From Setaria digitata (lineage: Eukaryota; Nematoda; Chromadorea; Rhabditida; Setariidae), in assembly GCA_003640385.1 (NCBI GenBank), contig RCAB01000108.1, positions 62,001 to 126,000 on the forward strand: a stretch of DNA of 64,000 bases. Direction: 5' to 3'. How positions within the stretch are numbered: the stretch's first letter is position 1; every line of letters starts with the position of its first letter. Positions 52,032-64,000 of this stretch are shown here, in pieces. The translations under genes and the position numbers were made by a program. The notes under the pieces were generated by a model that was not told the DNA's origin, made no database searches, and was given only the letters and a program-made list of their open reading frames with translations.

Positions 52032-54337
52032 AGACATTCTTACGATATTTAGAACAGAAAAAATAAATGGGCTGTAGAAAAAATAGATATCGGAATATAC
52101 CTTCCACATCAACTTCGCATGCACCGTCGGACCCTTTGACAAAGCCTTCTTCACATACGCATTCGTATGAACCTTCGGTATTGTTGCATTGAATATGTTC
52201 ACCATTACACTGATTTCCACCGAGACATTCGTTGACATCTGTAAAAAAAAAAAAAAAAAAAAAGAAAAAAAAAATTCAAAACAAATGAACTAAAAAGGAA
52301 AATAGCTTTTTAGCTCAAAAAAAAAAAAAAAAAAATCTAGAAATAAATGAAGGTGGCTGAACATGGATTTTCGAACCTTCGCATACCCGACTACCATTCA
52401 TGATCCATCCCGCACGACACTCTTTACAATTTTCTGGACCATTACCATAACAACCTCCTCTACACGATTTATGACATTCTGCAAACATTAAAATGAGCCT
52501 AAAGAAAGTACTATACTTTGAAACAAACTATTAAATATAGGTTGCGAAAATGGACGGAGAAAAAACTAACAACACAAAAGTTCCAGAAAAAAGGAGAAAG
52601 AAAATGCCTGTTGTTGATTGCACACTTCCTCTACGCTGTCTTTAGAAATTTAAAAATTCCCACTCAGCTTCATACACATTTGAACCAGCAAATGAATGAA
52701 TGTGTAAAAGCAGATTATCCACCTATTCCAAAAAATTTTTGTTGAAATATTGCATTTATTTTAATGAAATGAAAATATATAAATTTACCACCGCAACTGA
52801 AAGTAGAATTATTCCACATGGCGTAATAATTAGCATCACAGTTGCTGCACATAAAGCCGACATAACCCATATGACATCTGCACTTACCATTTCCTTCTCG
52901 AGAACCATCACCCTAGAACTTTCGAAAGTTTGGAAAGCAGCAGTTTAATTCATCTTCGCCGCTCTCACTAGAAACAAAGGAATTATTTGCATAAAAGTTC
53001 CAATAGAACAAACAATAGGCTTTGAATTAACACCTCACAAGACCCATGGCCAGCACAAACAGGAAGATTTCTGTCAACACCAGGACACGGTTTACAATCC
53101 GCACCATAATACCCCGCATCACAACAGAGTCGCAGCTTTTCGTAACACAACCACTTCAGAAAATCAGGATTAGAAAGTTGTTTATGAAAATACCAATTCT
53201 CAATGTCTTCCTCATGTTCTTCAACCAGCTGCTGACACTGTAACACCAATGATTAATTCTGCATTTCCAAGCCGTTTTAAATCGGACACTTTTTATAACC
53301 AAACATTACTCGGTAACAGTTCAAATACCTTGAATTCAAGATCCTTGACATTTTTGAACCCATCCAGATAAACCAAATATTTTGTTTTGCACAAATGTTC
53401 CATAATTTCTACCAGCCTTGTTTCACTAAAGCGACAAGAATTATCCAGTGTTATAAGTCTTTAGCAAGTTTTTTGACTGATTTCAAGTCAGTGGTATCCA
53501 CATTGGATCACAAGAACTTTCACTTATAAAAACAGTCACAAGTCCATAAACCATCTTACTTTCACGAAGACTAATCAATACTTCCTCGCCTTTTGCCCCT
53601 CAATTTAGACTAATTCTTTCAACGTATAAAGAGGATCTATATGAACTCATTCCTTCGCAATTTGAGAAAATTGCTACGTCTTGAGAGAGATAATCCGTTC
53701 GAATTATTCATCATAGTAAAATAATTTGTACCTAAAACCAACTACAAAATGTACCCACATTTTAAGATTCTCGAAGCCCAAGTATGTCTTCGCTTTTAAG
53801 GCAACGAATTTTACCAGCAATAGCTTCTGAATCTTCGGCATAAAACAATTCTAAACACATGAACGAACCTTTTCGCAAATTTTCCTAGCTTTCTCTCCTC
53901 CCAGTCAGTATTTCCACCAGCAAAATGTTGGTTTTCAGTTTTTTTCATACCCTGTAACAGACCGATAATGTAGAAACAGAATTTATCATAGTATTCCAAA
54001 TTCAACAATCCTTTTTACATAACACGTGTACCCTCTTCGCTGAATTCTATTTCAAAGATGTGCATGTAATAAAAAAAAAAATATTTGCATGTAATAAAAA
54101 AAAAAAAAAAATTTGTGGACGCATTTAATTACTGGAATATGAAATGATACCCTAACCTCTCCAGCTACGTTAGTCATGATAAAATGGTGGCTGCATTACA
54201 AAACTAACCGCTTTAAATGTTTCCACAACAAGAGAACAATATTTACATTTATTAGCGTATGTATCAAATCCCACGACAACTATAAAGGTCATCCACCAAA
54301 TCACAGTGAGAAACACGAAATCTCCAATATTGCACAT
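51201..54337 (-). CDS. crld-1: CRELD, cysteine-rich with EGF-like domains, ER membrane protein
   Basis: Eight exons encode 360 residues: 54337-54209, 53951-53869, 53425-53329, 53237-53034, 52912-52789, 52478-52377, 52238-52101, 51406-51201. All phases agree. A hydrophobic signal (residues 6-24) precedes the CXXC motif C31-C34 (NKCKYCSLVVETF), then GGNTDWEERKLGKF and the CRELD-specific region with IENWYFHKQLSNPDFLKWLC and CCDAGYYGADCKPCPG. Next are an EGF-like segment, a furin-like repeat (CHKSCRGGCYGNGPENCKEC) and a calcium-binding EGF (DVNECLGGNQCNGEHIQC). The last exon has two membrane spans at about 311-323 and 329-343, as in CRELD1. CRELD proteins act in the ER, probably through their CXXC, and in C. 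elegans help acetylcholine receptors mature (family knowledge). An acceptor (catttcag) 10 bases before the ATG suits trans-splicing. Several introns carry long poly-T just before the acceptor. The stop codon lies in a perfect hairpin. Confidence 0.96.
51998..52023. repeat. Poly-A (poly-T on the gene strand) in the last CRELD int­ron
   Basis: A run of 26 A. Similar runs at 52241-52261 and 52319-52335 precede or follow neighbouring CRELD exons, so on the coding strand the acceptor of the EGF exon is preceded by a long T tract. Confidence 0.9.
54062..54111. repeat. Tandem gcatgtaat-A(n) repeat in CRELD intron 1
   Basis: Two copies of gcatgtaat followed by 11 and 16 A, at 54062 and 54087. Confidence 0.85.
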
Positions 54338-54799
54338 CTTAGCATCACTGAAATGTAGCGAATGCTATGCATTAATTTTTGAAAATATTTAATGCTGGAG
54401 TCGAGATTCATTCTGCACAACATTAAGAAGAAATATCAGTGTTGTGCTACTGCTAGGGCCCTAAAAATATCCATGTGAGCAAAACTAAAAGACCATCCTA
54501 TAAGTGGAACACTTAGTTTTTACAACAGCAAGTTACAAAAATACTGCCCCAGACTCAAACAGCCTCCAAACAGTACAGTCAGTGGCAGTCTGGGTGAAAA
54601 AGAGGTAGCTGCACCGGTAAAGATATCTATGTGGAGAAGCGAAAGAAGAGTTGTAAAATGTAATCCAAATAGTAATGGCAGTAAAATGCTGATCGATATT
54701 TGTTATGAAGCAAAACACTACGTCCAAGTCATAGTAATTGCTGGCTAGGGAATGATCTGAATTCTGATAATTTAAATTGCAGCAACTTACGCTAAGTCA

Positions 54800-55330
54800 C
54801 CTCATGATTTGTTCGGGAGGCTTATGAGGTCACGCGGCTTACGTCAGAGGACTGTCTAGAAGCAGACTCACATCGAAGTTATCTGTAGTGCCGTGCAACT
54901 TGTCTGCAAAGCCGAACTACATGCATGCAGTCACCACTAGACTTGGATAGCATGACAGCAGACAGGATGTCTCCCTCTCCTGCGCTCTGACACGGACCCT
55001 AAATAGCTCCCGCTAGCACCAACCTCAAAGTTCTCCAGTCCCTACGCTTCCACCTCTACCGGAAAACCGTCAGGTCCCAAAAAATCTAGTGTATGGAACA
55101 GAGAAAGAGAGCAACGCTGCAAAAGGAGACGGGAGAAGAACTGAGCATGGAATATTCTAGAAAAGAGCACACACGCAGACACTGGGTCGAGCAGACAGAG
55201 AGATTGCGTAGTGTGACGGCACCGTTTGAATTTAAGGTTCATTCGTGGTGGCGTCTTCTTCCGTTCGAGCTCGTGCGTGCGTAGTGTATGGAATGGATGG
55301 TTTGCTGTCGTTACGCTACGTGGTAGCGAA
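54800..55330. promoter_or_regulatory. GC-rich island, possible divergent promoter
   Basis: About 530 bases near 50% GC, the highest in the window, with CpG-containing stretches and purine runs, 0.5-1 kb upstream of the CRELD start and on the far 5' side of egal-1. A 63-codon plus-strand frame at 55093 is Arg/Glu-rich without a known domain. It may serve as promoter or noncoding first exon for either gene. Inference from composition. Confidence 0.4.
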
Positions 55331-55590
55331 GTGAATTCAGTATAGCAGTAGGAAAACCGAACATTTCGCTCCGACAGATCTATGGGTAAATGTAGATGGA
55401 AGTTTGCGTCCTCTTCATCCTTGAACTCCCGACGACTTTCAGAAAAATGAAGTACCAGGAGGTTATTTCCATTAATTTGAACCAGTTTCGATTTTGAAAG
55501 CTAGGATGAGTAAATATTAGATGTGATTTCGAGTTTTCATGACGTCTGAATGAAGCAATTGTTACCATTTAAATGAATACTGCTGCTTCC

Positions 55591-55844
55591 TTATTCATCG
55601 TCTAAAGATGACAACAGTTGTTTTCGAAAATGTTTTTGATACAAGTTGTCGTGATGACGTTTCTGCTTCATATATTTTATATTTTTTGATTGTTTCATTT
55701 TTATGGGTTTTGATCTTGACTGGCTGCTGAAAAAATCGTGTTTGTGGCTTAGCGAGCTAGGTTGGTGACGATTATGATCCTTATCGGATGAGAATTCAGA
55801 ACGGCTTAAGTTAACTCTATATTGATTTTGCGAGGATAATTGCA
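55591..55844 (-). CDS. Candidate terminal exon, basic Ser/Lys/His-rich protein
   Basis: An acceptor (tatag ending at 55845) opens 84 codons to TAA at 55593. The peptide is rich in Ser, Lys, His and Gln (for example FSSDKDHNRHQPSSLSHKHD and RKQLLSSLDDE at the end) with balanced codon use and fewer Phe/Ile than chance frames here. There is no good ATG, so it would be a last exon. Its start phase (two leftover bases) fits the donor at 59531 of the next candidate. No family recognised. Confidence 0.33.
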
Positions 55845-58800
55845 CTATATAGTTATTGAATAAGTTCTGCAGCGCTTAATTGCCTTTTGGTTGGTTTCAA
55901 GTTTCAGAGCGTTCGAGAACGATTTTCCAAATTTACATTTAGTTGAAATTTTGTCTAATTAAATGTTTAGTGAAATAGTTAATGGAAGTCAGAAACATCA
56001 GTGCAGTAATTCACCGTATTCCTTCTCCTTCTCAGAAGAATCTCTTACTTCTTTCCTTCCACTGCTTGAATATGCTATTTAAAGCTAAACTTTTAGGTAT
56101 TTTCTTTCAGATGTTACGTAATAGTTTCTGAGATTTCTGATAGGCAAGTAATTTGACCATTATTTATTCGCTCTTTTCATTGCTGATTTGCTCTTGAAGA
56201 CATCAGAGCAATAGAAATCGAACAATTTTGGTGAGATATTCCGTTAAGCGGAAGAGAACATGTGCTGGACAACTTGTCAGTGAATTCTTCATTTTGACTT
56301 CGTTGCCATGTGGCTGAGGAGATAACAGAAGTGAGAGAGTTCGCTCTGTATTACTGATATTTGCTTATATTTAACAAGTGCTCAGAATTTAATTCCCTAT
56401 CTTGTTGTTGCTGCTGTCAGTTAGCAACTGCTGTCAGAATTTCTGTTTTCTCAACAGTCAACCCCACTGTTGCCGATTTATGCACCTATCGACCCGTTTC
56501 CTATTTTTTTAAGGGCAGAATTTTGTTTACGAATTTAAGTTCATTTTAATTTTGTTGATGTCTCGTGAACTTAGTTTAGCATTTATTGGCTTTTCCACCA
56601 AAAGTGCTAAATTTGTGATCAATGGTTACTTTTGTTCTATAAAGAGAACTAGCAAATCATAAGATTATCTTGAGCATATTTCAAGCAGTCTCCATTTTAA
56701 TCGTCTTTGAAACTCATGTTCCTTTGCGCCTAAAGCGCGTTCGATTTGCCCTTGGCTTTTATATGTTTGTTGCGTGAAAGTCCTTTTGTTACTATCCTGC
56801 TTCATTACGATCAGGATGATACCTTAGTAAGATCATGCCTGTCAAAGTAGTACCAAAGTCTTAACAGTGTTGAAAGCAACAAAAATAGGAATTATTATAA
56901 AACACCAAATATTTCACTTTGTTATAAAATTCTTCTTTTTTGTAGGTTAAACGGTTTTACTTGCCTTGAGTAACTTGAGTCAGATTTATGCGCAGGATTA
57001 TTGTATGCAATTTAGAATAACGATTAAAGAGACTAAAAGCTTCCTTGAAAAACGTCTCTAGAACGTTGGGGAATCCTTTTGCAACATTTTTTTTCAAAAT
57101 TGAGTTCAGAAGGAGAATAAATGTATCTTTTTAAATATCAACATGAGAATAAAGGAAAACTAACTCCTTAAGAAATCTGTTTTTATCGCTATTGTAATCA
57201 CTTCACGCCATATTGTTTTTGTTAGTGACGCCATACAAGCTGGAATTTCATTGCCGTTTATCTTTTCTCTGCCAGCGAGCACAAAAATGCAGTCCTATTT
57301 GGACTTTGTGAGTTTGATGATAATATCATGATTTTTTCCTGGTGTACTCTAAAAGGCTTCTGTGGTAAAGTACACCTCGTCTGATTTACAGTCACTATAC
57401 TGGTCGGCTCTGGCTCAAGTATTTTAGTGAATACGGTGGTAGCTGTTTAAAATATGATATAAATCGAAATGGTTTTCCCATTCACTTTTTTTTTTGAGTA
57501 ATTGATCAAGGAAAGTAGAATTTTTCCCACATATTCATTATTTACTTCTGTAAAAATCCATTTGATTTTTACAGTGCCACAAAAAGGAGAGTGTGGAGAT
57601 TAATTATATTGAATTTTCAGCTGCAGTTTTGCGGCTGGAAGTTTTACTGGCAATAATGCGAGTGCATCAACTTCCCTGAATTCTAATTTAGCTTGGTATA
57701 GGAAAGACATTGTAGAAGAAATGTATATCACTGATCTTGCAATGTATCCAGTAAAGTTTGATATCTGAAACAGGTTTCTTTCGGTGAACCATATACTGTT
57801 TCGTCATAGTAAGTGATGATAGAATTTAAGCGATATTAACAAATTTTTTTTTAGATTTTTTAGTGTTTTTAATTTTAATTTTTTTAATTACTATTTTAAT
57901 TATTTTAATTTTAATTACTAAATTTTTTTAGTGTTCACTCGGATATTTCAGGTTTAGTACATCATAATAAAACAAAGAAACAAAACTCAGTGTTAGCATA
58001 TTTGCTTAGAGTGAGTGAGGGATGCTGTAAAGAGGAATGGGTGATATGGTGTTTACTTGCTTGAGGTCTCGCGATTATATTCTCATAAATAGTGATAGTA
58101 AGGAATTTATTGCAGTCTCAGAGATTCTTTTAGGTTCGGGTTCTTGTCAGGGACTTCGAGTTTTCTAAATGTTATGGCTGCATGCAGTTGTGATTTGATA
58201 CTGAATCAAACCAAATACCTTTCACCATTTCTAAGATAATTTTGGAATATCAAGTGTACTTGTATACAGTGCTTTTGTTGAAAGATGAGCAGCGGAAACA
58301 GTGGAAGGTTATCATTTTTTAATTACCTCTTTTGGTTGGAGTCCTTAGTTTACCTTTTGTAGTGCTTTGCTAAATTTTACAAGTAAATGAGTGATATGGC
58401 GACTTCTTTAGTTTGATGGCAGAAACCCTTGACACTAGCAGGTCCTTACGTTATACTATTAAACAAGGGTATAGTAGGGCAAACACTGCGTCAGTTCACG
58501 ATAAGTACAATTTTGATTTTGTAGTTTGTAACCTTCTAAAAGTAAGAGAGGAGTGTCCAGATAATTTATTTTCTTTTATTTTTTAGAATTAGTTTTCCTT
58601 ATGCCCTACGGAGATAGTTGATTTACGGTTTATAAAATTCATCTGTATTCTTCAAGTAAGTTTGATACATCCACCTGACAAAAAGAAAAGGAAACCATGC
58701 GTCAAAGTTTGGGGACTGAATGGATTTTCATTGGCGTTCACTTTATTGTTAATGGATTTTTCGATCCTTTATATCTTGTTTCTCATGATGGTTTCTCGTT

Positions 58801-59531
58801 TAAGCTAAGAAATTTCGGTGCTTGGAGAGTCGTTTATGGGATAAATCAGGATAATGTTGGATTTTTATGCATAGAATATGTTTGGGAAGTGAAAAAGCTG
58901 ATGAAAAACGTTTTTTATGGCTCCTAACATAATCATTGCGCTTTTGGAGATAAACGGCTTCGAAATAAAATTTTCAAGAGCAAAGAGAAAAGATTGCTAT
59001 ATTTCGAGTGCATATTGTTTCCCAAAAAAAAAAACGTTTTTTTTTTTTTGGTTTTTTTGATATAGTTTTACAATATGGGCCTGGTAATATTGTTGCTGTT
59101 GTTAATTGGCAGTAGTGGTATGTTGCTGTTATTATGGTGCTTTCGTAATATGATACCGTTTAAGGGCAAAAGCCTAATGTTATAGCAAAGCTGGTTAATG
59201 CTTTCGTTAGTAGTAATTACTTATGATCCTGAGGAGCACTACATGTCAATTTCAGAAAACTGATCCAGTCAAAACTTTTCCTCAAGTATGCTAACCTTGT
59301 AATGTCACAGTTACCTGACATGAGCAGCATTAGGTATCATGATATTTTAATAGTATTATTATTAAACATGAAGGTCGTTCTGTCCACCTGCACTCGTACT
59401 CACGGCACAGATATGGTCACGTCTTAATAAGAGGCAATAGTATCATGATCTTTTCTTCTCGCAGTGCTGCTAAATTCAATTATTATTTAAGGATTTTACA
59501 CTTGGCATGTCTTCGCTAATCTTGTCAATAC

Positions 59532-59727
59532 CTGATGTGGGAATTATTGTTTTCGCAGTGTGCTTTCGTGACCGTTGCATCGTCTCATGACATGGAAGAG
59601 TGTCTAACTCCACATGACTACTAATCCTGCCGCTGCAGATTTTTGCGCGTGGGATGGCATTCAGATTGCGTGGAACTGGTTCGTTTACTTGACTCCTATA
59701 CCTTTTCATAAATGCTTCGACTTTCAC
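59532..59727 (-). CDS. Candidate exon upstream of the 55591 exon
   Basis: A GC-richer minus-strand frame reading MKVEAFMKRYRSQVNEPVPR and on through RISSHVELDTLPCHETMQRS, with a donor (catcag|gtattg) after 59532 in phase 1. If unspliced it would end at 59476. Joined to 55844 it would give one reading frame across a 3.7-kb intron. The plus strand here also has open stretches next to acceptors, so strand is not certain. Confidence 0.27.
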
Positions 59728-61068
59728 ATGTAACTCGTCTCAACGAAAAACAGTGGTTGGGTTAGTTTTATGTGTTGTCCACTTTCCAGATGTTAATGAT
59801 CCTGTTTTATTGGAGACATTTCACAGGATAATACCGTTTTAGTCGTGAACTTTACTGCATAATTATCCCAGAATTACTTGAGAAATGCAGGTTGTAGTGA
59901 ATGAAATTCTTAATACTGCTGTGAGTTGGTGAGACTAATAGGCAAAATGGATGCGAAGTTATCAAAACTCATCACGATTTTTTTTTTTTTATTTTTTTTA
60001 AAATCTTTTTGCTGTAGACGTCGAGAATGAGCACGCTTGTAACTTGCTGGAAAGAAGATAGTAACTTCAAAAATAAATGATTTTATAATGTTGATGTTAT
60101 AACATTTTGTCCGAGTTTGTATCAGCTATCTATAACCATTCACTTGTCTCATTATCGTTGTTCGTGTTGCGACAGTTACCAGTATTAGTGCAAATGATGT
60201 TTTTTGAAGTGTGCATTATGAATCTTAGGTGTTTATTTTTGATGGAGCTATAGAAATAAGGATTTAAAAAATATGCTGTACAAATTAGTTGTTCCACACC
60301 ATGAGAAAGAAATCATTATATTTTTTAGTCGGTAATTATTAATTAAAGAACGCTGAATCATATTGGAAGTCCCGAGAAGGGCGTGAGTGGTGGGAATGGA
60401 TTTTTATTAGGATGCAGGGGAAGTCGTACTAACAGCAAAATCCCTAATAATCAGCATTAATTTTCTAACGTAAATAATGTTAAGCCAACAGTGCCTGAGG
60501 TTCTCTGTTAAAAAATGTAGATATTTCATATTCACTTGTGAGATTTTCCTTTCACTTTTAATCAAGATGAAAGTAACTGTAATTCATCTGGAAGGGTGTG
60601 TGATACCTTTTGAGTTACCATATCCGTAAATGATTTGTTCCATTTCTAAAAATGCATGTTCTACCCGCTATAGGTTTTATTTGGACATTTGTCGCTTCGT
60701 TGTTTTTTCTGGTTCGTCTTGGTGTGGTGGTGAAAATTGCATTTTGTTTAAAAGTTCAGATCTAGCCTTCAAAATTTAGGTCTCAAATTTACCGACGTGA
60801 TATGTGCAGTTTTTTCTTTTTTTTTTTTTTTTTTTTTTGAGGCAGTGCCAAAAATGTTAGTAAGATCCGAGATGTTCAGCATTATAGTTATTTTACGGAG
60901 TTGCTTCTCCCATTATAATGGCGATTTTACGTTCTTCATTTCATATCAGCATGAAATTTTATTTTATGGAAAATATGAGATAGCTATCTCTCGAACGCGA
61001 ATACATTTGGACAGCTTTACAAGTGTGAGCTTCTTTAGTCATACAACAAATTTGTGTTTAATCTCCTG

Positions 61069-61452
61069 ATGCTTTCTTTCATTGTTTTAAAAGAAAAATA
61101 TTTAAACGATTTGAGTTTGTTTGATTACATTCGACCAGTTATACTATTTATCACTTCCCGATTTGATCCCGCGTTTGAAGCTATTGTAATAATAGGTTTA
61201 TATAGCAGTTTTGTTTCATGTGTAGCTGTCGTGGGTTGTGAACAATTTAGAAGTTCTTTCACTTTTAAAAACTCGGGAACTTTTAGCTGGAATGCATTAT
61301 TTTTATTGAATGAAATAAATGTTAAACACTGTTTAATCAGTATCTGCTTTGTTCCTGGGAAAACATCTGTAACTTTTTTTTATAGTGGAAATTCCAATGC
61401 AATATCGGAAATGATGCAACTCCTGGAAATATTTTTCTCCAGATATGTATAA
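61069..61452 (+). other. 127-codon open frame, doubtful
   Basis: From ATG at 61069 to TAA. It is Phe/Ser/Ile-rich with a hydrophobic patch (EAIVIIGLYSSFVSCVAVVG). It lies 0.7 kb before egal-1 on the same strand. No domain, no upstream acceptor close by and AT-driven composition make it more likely chance than gene. Confidence 0.15.
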
Positions 61453-62183
61453 GTTAACATTTATAGCAGTACGTAAAGCATCTTGCTTCCAATTTCTTAT
61501 CTTTATTACTTTCCCTATTTGTGTTATTCATGGTTAAACATTTCAGCCATTGTCCCCAGGAGTGGCTAATTTAAAATATTCCTAGGTTCCAAGAAGTGTT
61601 TTGACATATGTTGAGCGCATGAGTTATTCTCAGTTTATTTGTTGCTCCCATTTGTGGTTTTTGCGGAGTTGTTATTTTTTCTTACATCATCCTGTTTTGT
61701 AGTTTTCTAGCGTATTTTTCTATAAGTTTTATTTTCATAAATTATTGATAAAAGTCACAACGTTCAGAAAACTCTCTCTGAGGTGTGGATCTGATGCGCT
61801 TATCTTTTTGCCTTCGTCAGTGCAACAATTTTCATTTCCCAAACAATAAGTGAGAGCTTTCCATCAATCGGCTGTGTCTTTTACGTTTTTAAATTAGTCT
61901 TATACGATTCTTAATTGCATCATTTATTAGACGGAATCAGTCTAAGGATGTACGAATCACAGGAAAAACGGCCTGATTTCTTTACATTATTACAGGTTTC
62001 TATGTAGGAAATATCATTCTTTAATTTCCAGATCCATAATATTTTCGAAATATTTGGCACGCTTTTTTAGTAAACTAGTGTTGGTATTGTGAACACATAT
62101 AACGTCTAGCTAAACGTGTTTAAAAAGTGGACGAATTTATATTTTAGGTAAAAAAATCTATAGAGATTTTTGGTGGTTGTAGA

Positions 62184-64000
62184 ATGGATGAAGCGAAGAA
62201 TATGGCATTGCTCTTTTTCATGGACCACCTAATGCAGAAGAATGGCCGGCGTACAATCCACGATCTCAGTTGCCAATTCGGCGCACGTGGCTTTACGGCA
62301 GAAATGCGAGATGCAGTTGGTACCACACAGGAAGGTCTCACCGATTTCCTCAATCAGCATCCCTCGCTTTTCACCGTGGAAGGTGACCAGGTAAAAATTT
62401 CAAATCTTTTTAGTTTAATTCACTATGAGAATTAATTGTTTTGATTGTTAAACAAGTTTCTGGAGAATTTTATAAGTCAGTCCCCACATTAGTTGGTCAC
62501 TTTTTTAATTGATAATTCAGTCTTTTCCTCCAGAGAAATTACAGTTCTCATATTTATGATTTCACTATTTTTCAGTGATGTTTGTTCAGTTCAGGAATTT
62601 CAATTTTTTGATCGTTTTGTTCTTATTTGCTCTAAAAGAGTGAAGACTTCTGGGTCTTTTCCTCAACTGTTGTCTTTAAACTAACGGTTTTGTTGCAAGA
62701 CTAAAAATGCTTGATGTTTTAGGTTTGCTTAAATGGATTTGGTGACATGACAGTAAAGAATAACCCTTTGTTGCAAGCGACTGCAAATGCTAGGAATCGT
62801 GATTATGTAAAAGAAGCAGTGCAGTTTTTCGAGGCAAAATTACAAAAATTTGGACCAGAGTTGCAGGAATGTCTTGTTTACCGCATGATTTTTTCGTAAA
62901 TGCAAAAATGCTTCGTTGGTACCAGCGAACTATTTGTATTGTAATATCAACTGTAATTTAACAAACGTAATGTGATTTTAATTACAGAGATTTTGAAGTC
63001 TTTATTTGTTCACCTTTTAGTATATATTTCGAGAAATTTTCTTTTCCCTTTATTTGTACTGATTGATTATCTCTGTTAATCCATCGAATTAAATTTATAG
63101 ATTAAAAGTTTGCTCGGTCATCGCTCACAAGCGGCTCCTGAAGTACGTCTGGTCTCTGGTAGGCATCTGAAGGATTTTTGTGAGTTTCTTCAGTCGCAGA
63201 GTGATCATTTTGTGGTTGAGGGTGATCGTGTTCGATTGAAAAATATGCCGGAACCTAGTAATGCTGGTATTGAATTGGATGATGAGGGCAAACCTTTAGC
63301 TGGAGTTAAGGCCAAACAAGCAGCTGTCGAATATCTTAGATCCGTTGTGGAGCAGGTTTTCTCGTTATTTACAAATCATTTTGTTTTAAAATTGCTAGAA
63401 TGTTGTTGATTTCAGTGGAAGACTTGGACTGAAGTTTTATGCGGAATGCAGAAAAGAAAATGCCAAAAAAAAAAAACTGGTGCTGAAGGAATAACCTAAA
63501 TCTTCTTGTGCTTTTAAAAGAATAATAGATGTGATACCCTTATATTAATTATATAAAATCTTCGTTTCTAGAATGATGAACAACCGATACCAATGGACGT
63601 ATTCTATCAGAAATTTTGTGATCGCTTTTCTCATACTGTTAGGCAAGAAGTAGCAACTAATCCAAAGGAATTGCTGCAGTTCTTGAAGCTTAATCGCAAC
63701 GTGTTTTTCATAAGATCTAATAAGGTTATTTTTGAAGAGCATTATTTTTTTCTTACCCGCTTTCTTACCCCTTATCTGAATATATTACGGAATTTCTCGC
63801 ATGGTGTGTTTTAACTTATTCTTGAAACGATTATATGACACAGATTTTCATAATTGTTGTTTCATAAGATTGTATTTAAATGCGATATAATTCTAGGTTT
63901 CCCAAATTTTATTCATTACTAGGTCTCGCTTGTGAAAAATCGCGCTTCAGAAGATGGCTCCGAAAGTGGTTCCACTGAGAGTTCGGAGCTTGAAAATAAC
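62184..64000 (+). CDS. egal-1: Egalitarian homologue, 5' part (cut by window end)
   Basis: Five exons are in the window: 62184-62390, 62723-62875, 63101-63355, 63572-63724 and 63923-64000 (open at the end), all phase 0, giving 282 residues. The protein starts MDEAKNMALLFFMDHLMQKN, followed by RRTIHDLSCQFGARGFTAEM, and has three similar alpha-beta units each ending in a pattern like FLNQHPSLFTVEGDQV, FLQSQSDHFVVEGDRV and FLKLNRNVFFIRSNKV. I also see IKSLLGHRSQAAPEVR. From memory this is the N-terminal half of Drosophila Egalitarian and its C. elegans homologue, which bind localising mRNAs and link them through BicD to dynein; a 3'-5' exonuclease-like domain is expected beyond 64000. A ttgtag acceptor one base before the A preceding the ATG suggests trans-splicing. 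The donor of exon 2 (ctt|gttta) is weak; gaat|gtcttg is an alternative that would break phase. Confidence 0.85.

Larger units (their letters stand above)
54348..62181. other. Region between crld-1 and egal-1
   Basis: 7.8 kb lying upstream of both divergent genes. It holds a GC-rich island (54800-55330), a candidate minus-strand exon pair (55591-55844 and 59532-59727) and a 127-codon frame at 61069, listed separately. At 57842-57930 is a low-complexity stretch of A/T. The rest shows nothing I can support. Confidence 0.5.

Noticed and set aside
1..64000. Operons, ribosome binding sites, CRISPR arrays, insertion sequences, prophage
   Set aside because: The DNA is clearly spliced eukaryotic genome; no transposase, integrase or regular repeat-spacer array was seen.

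Overview
The window is nuclear DNA of a nematode, most likely a clade III/spirurid (filarial-type) worm. This placement is an inference. The DNA is AT-rich with many A/T homopolymers. Genes are split into many small exons with GT..AG introns, and nearly every gene has a perfect 3' splice acceptor 1-50 bases before its start codon, as expected for spliced-leader trans-splicing. One gene is a DB-module protein, a nematode family, and the others match C. elegans proteins. No bacterial, viral or CRISPR feature was seen. I joined exons by hand from reading frame, splice sites and phase.

Layout. At 1545-2543 (+) is the 3' part of a secreted DB-module protein, with a possible signal-peptide exon at 61. 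At 4628-10301 (+) is a complete rsef-1/RASEF gene (EF-hands, coiled coil, Rab GTPase ending in CC). At 11774-12151 (-) is cox-6B, followed by a candidate unknown small gene at 10394-11523 (-) that could be its operon partner. At 15804-21541 (-) is a complete syg-1 (Kirrel/NEPH) adhesion receptor of 14 exons and 742 residues, ending in the PDZ ligand THV. At 34346-35601 (-) is a compact NK-like homeobox gene of 142 residues with an eh1 repressor motif. At 37183-41744 (-) is a NHERF/nrfl-1 scaffold with one PDZ domain and a C-terminal ERM-binding tail. At 51201-54337 (-) is a complete CRELD gene (crld-1) of 360 residues. At 62184-64000 (+) is the 5' part of an Egalitarian homologue (egal-1), cut by the window end.

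The space between genes is large: 12.8 kb upstream of syg-1, 9.4 kb upstream of nrfl-1 and 7.8 kb between crld-1 and egal-1. It is mostly featureless AT-rich DNA, but holds a few GC-richer islands with long open frames, short tandem duplications and three notable inverted repeats. The best repeats are a 48-bp perfect palindrome near 12.8 kb and a perfect 22-bp hairpin across the CRELD stop codon. The genes do not form one pathway. Several act at the neuronal or cell surface or in trafficking: synaptic adhesion (SYG-1), PDZ scaffolding at membranes (NHERF), ER maturation of acetylcholine receptors (CRELD), a Rab-like GTPase (RASEF) and dynein-linked mRNA transport (Egalitarian).
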